Assembly (NCBI GenBank): GCA_050012355.1
Contig: JBEKHI010000170.1
Span: forward strand, 1 to 25,175
Length of the DNA stretch: 25,175 bases
Direction of reading: 5' to 3'
DNA from: JBEKHI01 sp050012355
GTDB taxonomy: Bacteria > Actinomycetota > Actinomycetes > Streptosporangiales > Streptosporangiaceae
Below the pieces are notes generated by a model, which saw only the letters and a list, made by a program, of their open reading frames with translations, did no database searches and was not told where the DNA came from. The translations under genes were made by a program, and so were the position numbers. Shown here in pieces: positions 22,247 through 25,175 of the stretch; position 1 is the stretch's first letter; the number at the start of each line of letters is the position of its first letter.

Positions 22247-23362
22247 GATCCGTTCGATGATGGTCGCGGTGGACATGGCGCCGCCCGCGCACATGGTGAC
22301 CAGGGCGGTGCTCGCGTCGCGGCGCTCCAGTTCGTGCAGCGCCGTGGTGAGCAGCCGGGCGCCGGTCGAACCGACCGGGTGGCCCAGGGCGATCGCGCCG
22401 CCGTTGACGTTCACCCGGTCCTCGTCCGGCTTGTGCATCCGCATCCAGGACAGCGCGACCGACGCGAACGCCTCGTTCACCTCGAACAGGTCGATATCGG
22501 AGATCGTCATCCCGGCCTGTTCCAGCACCCGCGACGTCGCTTGCACCGGACCGTCCAGGTGGTAGTAGGGCTCCGCCCCGATGAGGCACTGCGCCACGAT
22601 GCGGGCGCGGGGGCGCAGGCCGAGTTCGTCACATCGTTCTGATGAAAGAAGGAGTACCGCGGCGGCGCCGTCAGAGATCTGCGATGAGGTTCCCGCGGTG
22701 TGCACCCCGTCGGGCAGGACGGGCTTCAGCGCCGCGAGCGCCGTCAGGCTGGTCTCGCGCAGGCCCTCGTCGCGTGCCACGTCGCCGACCGGGGCGACCT
22801 CCCGGTCGAAGCGGCCCTCGGCCCAGGCTGTCCGCGCGAGTTCCTGTGACCGCAGCCCGAACGCGTCGGTCTCCGCCCGGGTGATCCCGCGGCGGGCGGC
22901 GATGCGCTCGGCGCCGCCGAACTGGTTCGGCAGGTCGATGGACCACGACTCCGGACGGGGGGAACCGTGCTCGGTGCCCACGTTGGCGCGGAGCGGGACC
23001 CGGCTCATGGCCTCGACGCCGCAGGCCACGCCGGCCGAGATGGCACCGGCCGAGATCAGCCCCGCGATGAGATGGGCGGCCTGCTGCGCGGAGCCGCACT
23101 GGGCGTCTAGCGTGAAGCAGCCGGTGGTGTAGGGGAGGCCAGCGTGCAGCCACGCGGTCCTGGTGATGTTGTTGGACTGCTCACCGGCCTGCGTCACGCA
23201 ACCGCCCGCGACCTGCTCCACGAGCGCGGGGTCAACGACGGCCCGGCCGAGCAGCGCGCGCTGGGCAGCGCCCAGTAGTTCCGCCGGGTGCACGTCTGAC
23301 AGCGCACCGCCACGTTTGCCGATTGGAGTGCGTACTGCCTCGACGATCACAGGGTCACCCAT
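22244..23362 (-). CDS. fadA5: FadA5-like steroid side-chain thiolase
   Basis: This 372-residue acetyl-CoA acyltransferase cleaves a 3-ketoacyl-CoA formed during beta-oxidation of the sterol side chain. The nucleophile Cys89 is in TLDAQCGSAQQAAHLIAG, the His of GGAIALGHPVGSTGARL is residue 328, and the second Cys, in VTMCAGGAMSTATIIERI, is residue 358. NEAFASVALSW (about 296-306) is also conserved. VIVEAVRTPIGKR, EQSNNITRTAWLHAGLP and SWSIDLPNQFGGAERIAARRGITR match M. tuberculosis FadA5 as I remember it. The ATG at 23362 has a GGAGG-containing leader. It is divergent from cyp125 with a shared KstR-type operator between them, the same arrangement as Rv3545c/Rv3546 of M. tuberculosis. Confidence 0.92.
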   Translation of the reverse strand: MGDPVIVEAVRTPIGKRGGALSDVHPAELLGAAQRALLGRAVVDPALVEQVAGGCVTQAGEQSNNITRTAWLHAGLPYTTGCFTLDAQCGSAQQAAHLIAGLISAGAISAGVACGVEAMSRVPLRANVGTEHGSPRPESWSIDLPNQFGGAERIAARRGITRAETDAFGLRSQELARTAWAEGRFDREVAPVGDVARDEGLRETSLTALAALKPVLPDGVHTAGTSSQISDGAAAVLLLSSERCDELGLRPRARIVAQCLIGAEPYYHLDGPVQATSRVLEQAGMTISDIDLFEVNEAFASVALSWMRMHKPDEDRVNVNGGAIALGHPVGSTGARLLTTALHELERRDASTALVTMCAGGAMSTATIIERI

Positions 23363-23396
23363 AGCGCTTCCGCCTCCGCCATGATTGAATCAAAAC

Positions 23397-23410
23397 TAGA
23401 ACGTGTTTCA
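23397..23410. promoter_or_regulatory. KstR-type operator shared by fadA5 and cyp125
   Basis: TAGAACGTGTTTCA fits the KstR consensus TnnAACnnGTTnnA at all fixed positions and shares its first 11 bases (TAGAACGTGTT) with the fadD3 site at 8118. It lies 34 bases from the fadA5 start and 21 bases from the cyp125 start. A TATAGG (23412-23417) just downstream could be the cyp125 -10 element. One site can therefore control both divergent genes. Confidence 0.87.
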
Positions 23411-23431
23411 GTATAGGTCAGGGGAGGCGCT

Positions 23432-24667
23432 GTGGCCGGTCCAGACATACCACCAGGTTTCGACCCGTGCGATCCAGCTATTTACACCACCCGGGTCCCC
23501 GACGAGGAGTTCGCCGAGCTACGGCGGGCCGCCCCGGTCTGGTGGGTGGAGCAGCGGCGTGGCTCGGCCGGGTTCGACGATGACGGTTACTGGGCGGTCA
23601 CCAGGCACGACGACATCCAGGCGGTTTCCAGGAACCCCGGGGACTTCTCATCCTGGGAGAACACCGCGATCGTCCGGTTCCACGAGGGGATCCCGCGCGA
23701 GAGCATCGAGATGCAGCGGTTCGTGCTGCTGAACATCGACCCGCCGCAGCACACCAAGCTGCGCGGTATCGTCTCACGCGGCTTCACGCCGCGGGCGATC
23801 GGGAACATGCGGGACGTGATCGCCGAGCGCGCCGACCGGATCGTGCGCGGGGCGCTTGAGCGCGAGTCGGGGAACTTCGTGACCGAGGTGGCCGCCGAAC
23901 TGCCGCTGCAGGCGATCGCCGACCTGCTCGGCGTCCCGCAGGACGACCGGGGCAAGATCTTCGAGTGGTCCAACCGGATGATCAGCTACGACGACAAGAA
24001 GCCCGGTGACGTTGACGAGGATGGGGCGGAGGCGGCCTTCGAGATCCTCGGGTACAGCCTCACGATGGCCGAGGACCGGCGCGGCTGCCCGCGCGACGAC
24101 ATCGTCACCAAGCTGATCAACGCCGAGATCGACGGCCACGCGCTCGACGATGACGAATTCGGGTTCTTCGTGCTGATGCTCGCCGTGGCGGGCAACGAGA
24201 CGACGCGGAACGCGATCGCGCACGGCATGCAGGCGTTCTTCGACCATCCCGAGCAGTGGGAGCGGTTCAAGGCGGAACGCCCGGCGACGGCGGCGGACGA
24301 GATCGTGCGCTGGGCGACGCCGATCACCGTGTTCCAGCGGACGGCGACCCGCGACACGTCACTCGGGGGGCAGGACATCAAGCAGGGTGACCGGCTCGGA
24401 CTGTTCTACCGGGCGGCGAACTTCGATGAGTCCGTGTTCACCGACCCGGACACATTTAACATCACCCGCGATCCGAATCCCCATCTCGGTTTCGGCGGAT
24501 ATGGTACCCATTACTGCCTGGGTGCGTCGCTCGCGAAGCTCGAGATCGAGACGATGTTCAACACGATCGCCGACCTCATGCCGGACATCCGGCGACTCGG
24601 CGATCCGGTCCGCCTGCGTTCTGGGTGGATCAACGGAATCAAGGAACTTCCTGTTAGCTATAGATAG
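23432..24667 (+). CDS. cyp125: CYP125-family steroid C26 monooxygenase
   Basis: This 411-residue soluble cytochrome P450 should oxidise the terminal methyl (C26/C27) of cholesterol or cholest-4-en-3-one, the first step of side-chain breakdown. The heme-binding loop FGGYGTHYCLG carries Cys362, the I-helix motif is AGNETT (253-258) and the K-helix ExxR is EIVR (290-293). LPPGFDP-like start, FSSWEN, QRFVLLNIDPPQHTKLR, ISRGFTPRAIG, DDEFGFFVLMLAVAGNETTRN and LRSGWINGIKELPVSY agree with M. tuberculosis CYP125 as I remember it. The GTG at 23432 is preceded by GGGGAGG (23421-23427). No ferredoxin gene is nearby, so electrons must come from partners encoded elsewhere. The SCP2 gene follows 12 bases downstream. 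Confidence 0.94.
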   Translation: MAGPDIPPGFDPCDPAIYTTRVPDEEFAELRRAAPVWWVEQRRGSAGFDDDGYWAVTRHDDIQAVSRNPGDFSSWENTAIVRFHEGIPRESIEMQRFVLLNIDPPQHTKLRGIVSRGFTPRAIGNMRDVIAERADRIVRGALERESGNFVTEVAAELPLQAIADLLGVPQDDRGKIFEWSNRMISYDDKKPGDVDEDGAEAAFEILGYSLTMAEDRRGCPRDDIVTKLINAEIDGHALDDDEFGFFVLMLAVAGNETTRNAIAHGMQAFFDHPEQWERFKAERPATAADEIVRWATPITVFQRTATRDTSLGGQDIKQGDRLGLFYRAANFDESVFTDPDTFNITRDPNPHLGFGGYGTHYCLGASLAKLEIETMFNTIADLMPDIRRLGDPVRLRSGWINGIKELPVSYR

Positions 24668-24679
24668 AGGGGAGCCGGT

Positions 24680-25060
24680 ATGCCGGTGAAATACCTGTCC
24701 AAGGAATGGGCTGACGAGTTCAACACCAGCGCAGCGGCCGCGAACACCGCGCCGTACCGGGGCAAGAACGCGACATTGCTAAACGTCGTTTCCGACGCCC
24801 CCGACGGCGAGGTGCGGTACGTGATCCGGTTCAGCGGCGACTCCGCGTCTATCACCCTGGGAGATCTGGAAAACCCGGACGTGACGATGAGCCAGAACTA
24901 CGAGAACGCGTCCGCGATCAACAAGGGCGAACTCGACGGGCAGCGCGCGTTCATGCAGGGCAAGGTCAAGATCAGCGGCAAGATGGTCAAGATGATGCAG
25001 CTCCGCGGCGCCCTGGCCGAGGTCTCGAAGGTCCTGGGCACCATCGACACGGAGTACTGA
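24680..25060 (+). CDS. SCP2 sterol-transfer domain protein
   Basis: This 126-residue single-domain protein has the SCP2 (sterol carrier) fold pattern: EVRYVIRFSGDSASITLGDLENPDVTMSQNYENASAINKGELDGQRAFMQGKVKISGKMVKMMQL. The order of beta strands, the NPDVT-like segment and the GKVKISG strand are typical. Such proteins bind hydrophobic ligands or CoA esters and could hand sterol to CYP125 or accept its product (inference). The ATG at 24680 has an AGAGGGGAG ribosome binding site and lies 12 bases after cyp125, so the two are co-transcribed from the KstR-type site. Confidence 0.88.
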   Translation: MPVKYLSKEWADEFNTSAAAANTAPYRGKNATLLNVVSDAPDGEVRYVIRFSGDSASITLGDLENPDVTMSQNYENASAINKGELDGQRAFMQGKVKISGKMVKMMQLRGALAEVSKVLGTIDTEY

Positions 25061-25175
25061 GGCCCGCAGGACCGCGCCCGCCGTCGCCCTGCGCGTGTAC
25101 GTGTCCCTGCGCGCCCGTTTTGCGGTGGTGTGCGCCGCCCCTCGCCCGCGCGCCCGTTTTGCGAATGGCGATCCC
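25061..25175. other. Right edge, GC-rich, with short direct repeat
   Basis: No gene is recognised. GCGCGCCCGTTTTGCG occurs twice, at 25109-25124 and 25148-25163, 39 bases apart. The region may be the 3' flank of the cyp125 operon. Its function is not visible. Confidence 0.5.

Noticed and set aside
1..25175. CRISPR array, rRNA or tRNA genes, prophage or IS element
   Set aside because: No regularly spaced repeat array, no tRNA or rRNA sequence and no transposase or integrase motif was seen. The short repeats found are too few and irregular.

Overview
The window is a high-GC actinobacterial segment with strong G/C third-position bias, GTG starts, ATGA/GTGA stop-start overlaps, F420-type (LLM) oxidoreductase and DUF222/HNH genes. 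Its clearest theme is aerobic steroid (cholesterol/phytosterol) catabolism of the Mycobacterium/Rhodococcus type. The genus cannot be named from the sequence alone. Family assignments rest on remembered family sequences, not on a search.

Layout. (1) 125-2115, minus: a NarL/LuxR response regulator and its HisKA_3 sensor kinase, whose C-terminal tail is encoded by a run of G/C-tract hairpins. (2) 2173-2850, plus: a lone short-chain dehydrogenase. (3) 8107-2902, minus: a tightly overlapping five-gene operon of a FadD3-like HIP-CoA ligase, a crotonase and three acyl-CoA dehydrogenase subunits resembling FadE31, FadE32 and FadE33. It sits behind a perfect KstR-type operator. (4) 8188-10397, plus: a PadR regulator, a polytopic membrane protein, a one-TM small protein and an APH-fold kinase that has lost its catalytic loop. 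(5) 10431-12947: a decayed strip with a short DUF222-like remnant, an LLM oxidoreductase and a TetR regulator both beheaded at the same junction, and an intact DUF222/HNH protein. (6) 13342-15646, plus: a YtrA-type GntR regulator, ABC ATPase, permease and DUF1707 protein with a visible autoregulatory promoter. (7) 15799-18481, plus: a pair of ABC half-transporters, the first with a degenerate nucleotide-binding site and apparently no TM2, the second broken by an internal deletion and frameshift. (8) 18524-20388, plus: fadE30 and an ipdF-like SDR directly behind a KstR2-type operator. (9) 20392-21706, minus: a membrane-anchored phosphoribosyltransferase-like protein and a secreted protein, separated by a perfect 20-bp-stem hairpin. 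(10) 21962-25060: a truncated alpha/beta hydrolase, then the fadA5/cyp125 divergent pair sharing a KstR-type operator, and an SCP2 sterol-carrier protein.

How the parts fit. CYP125 starts oxidation of the sterol side chain and FadA5 performs a thiolytic step of side-chain beta-oxidation. FadD3, FadE30 and the IpdF-like SDR act on the C/D-ring remnant HIP, and the FadE31/32/33-like proteins and crotonase probably act later in that lower pathway. The window therefore carries both upper and lower steroid genes. FadD3 has a KstR-type box here, whereas in mycobacteria it belongs to the KstR2 regulon. Between the steroid blocks lie several genes with internal or terminal deletions, which points to an accessory region that is decaying, or to an assembly that should be checked against reads.
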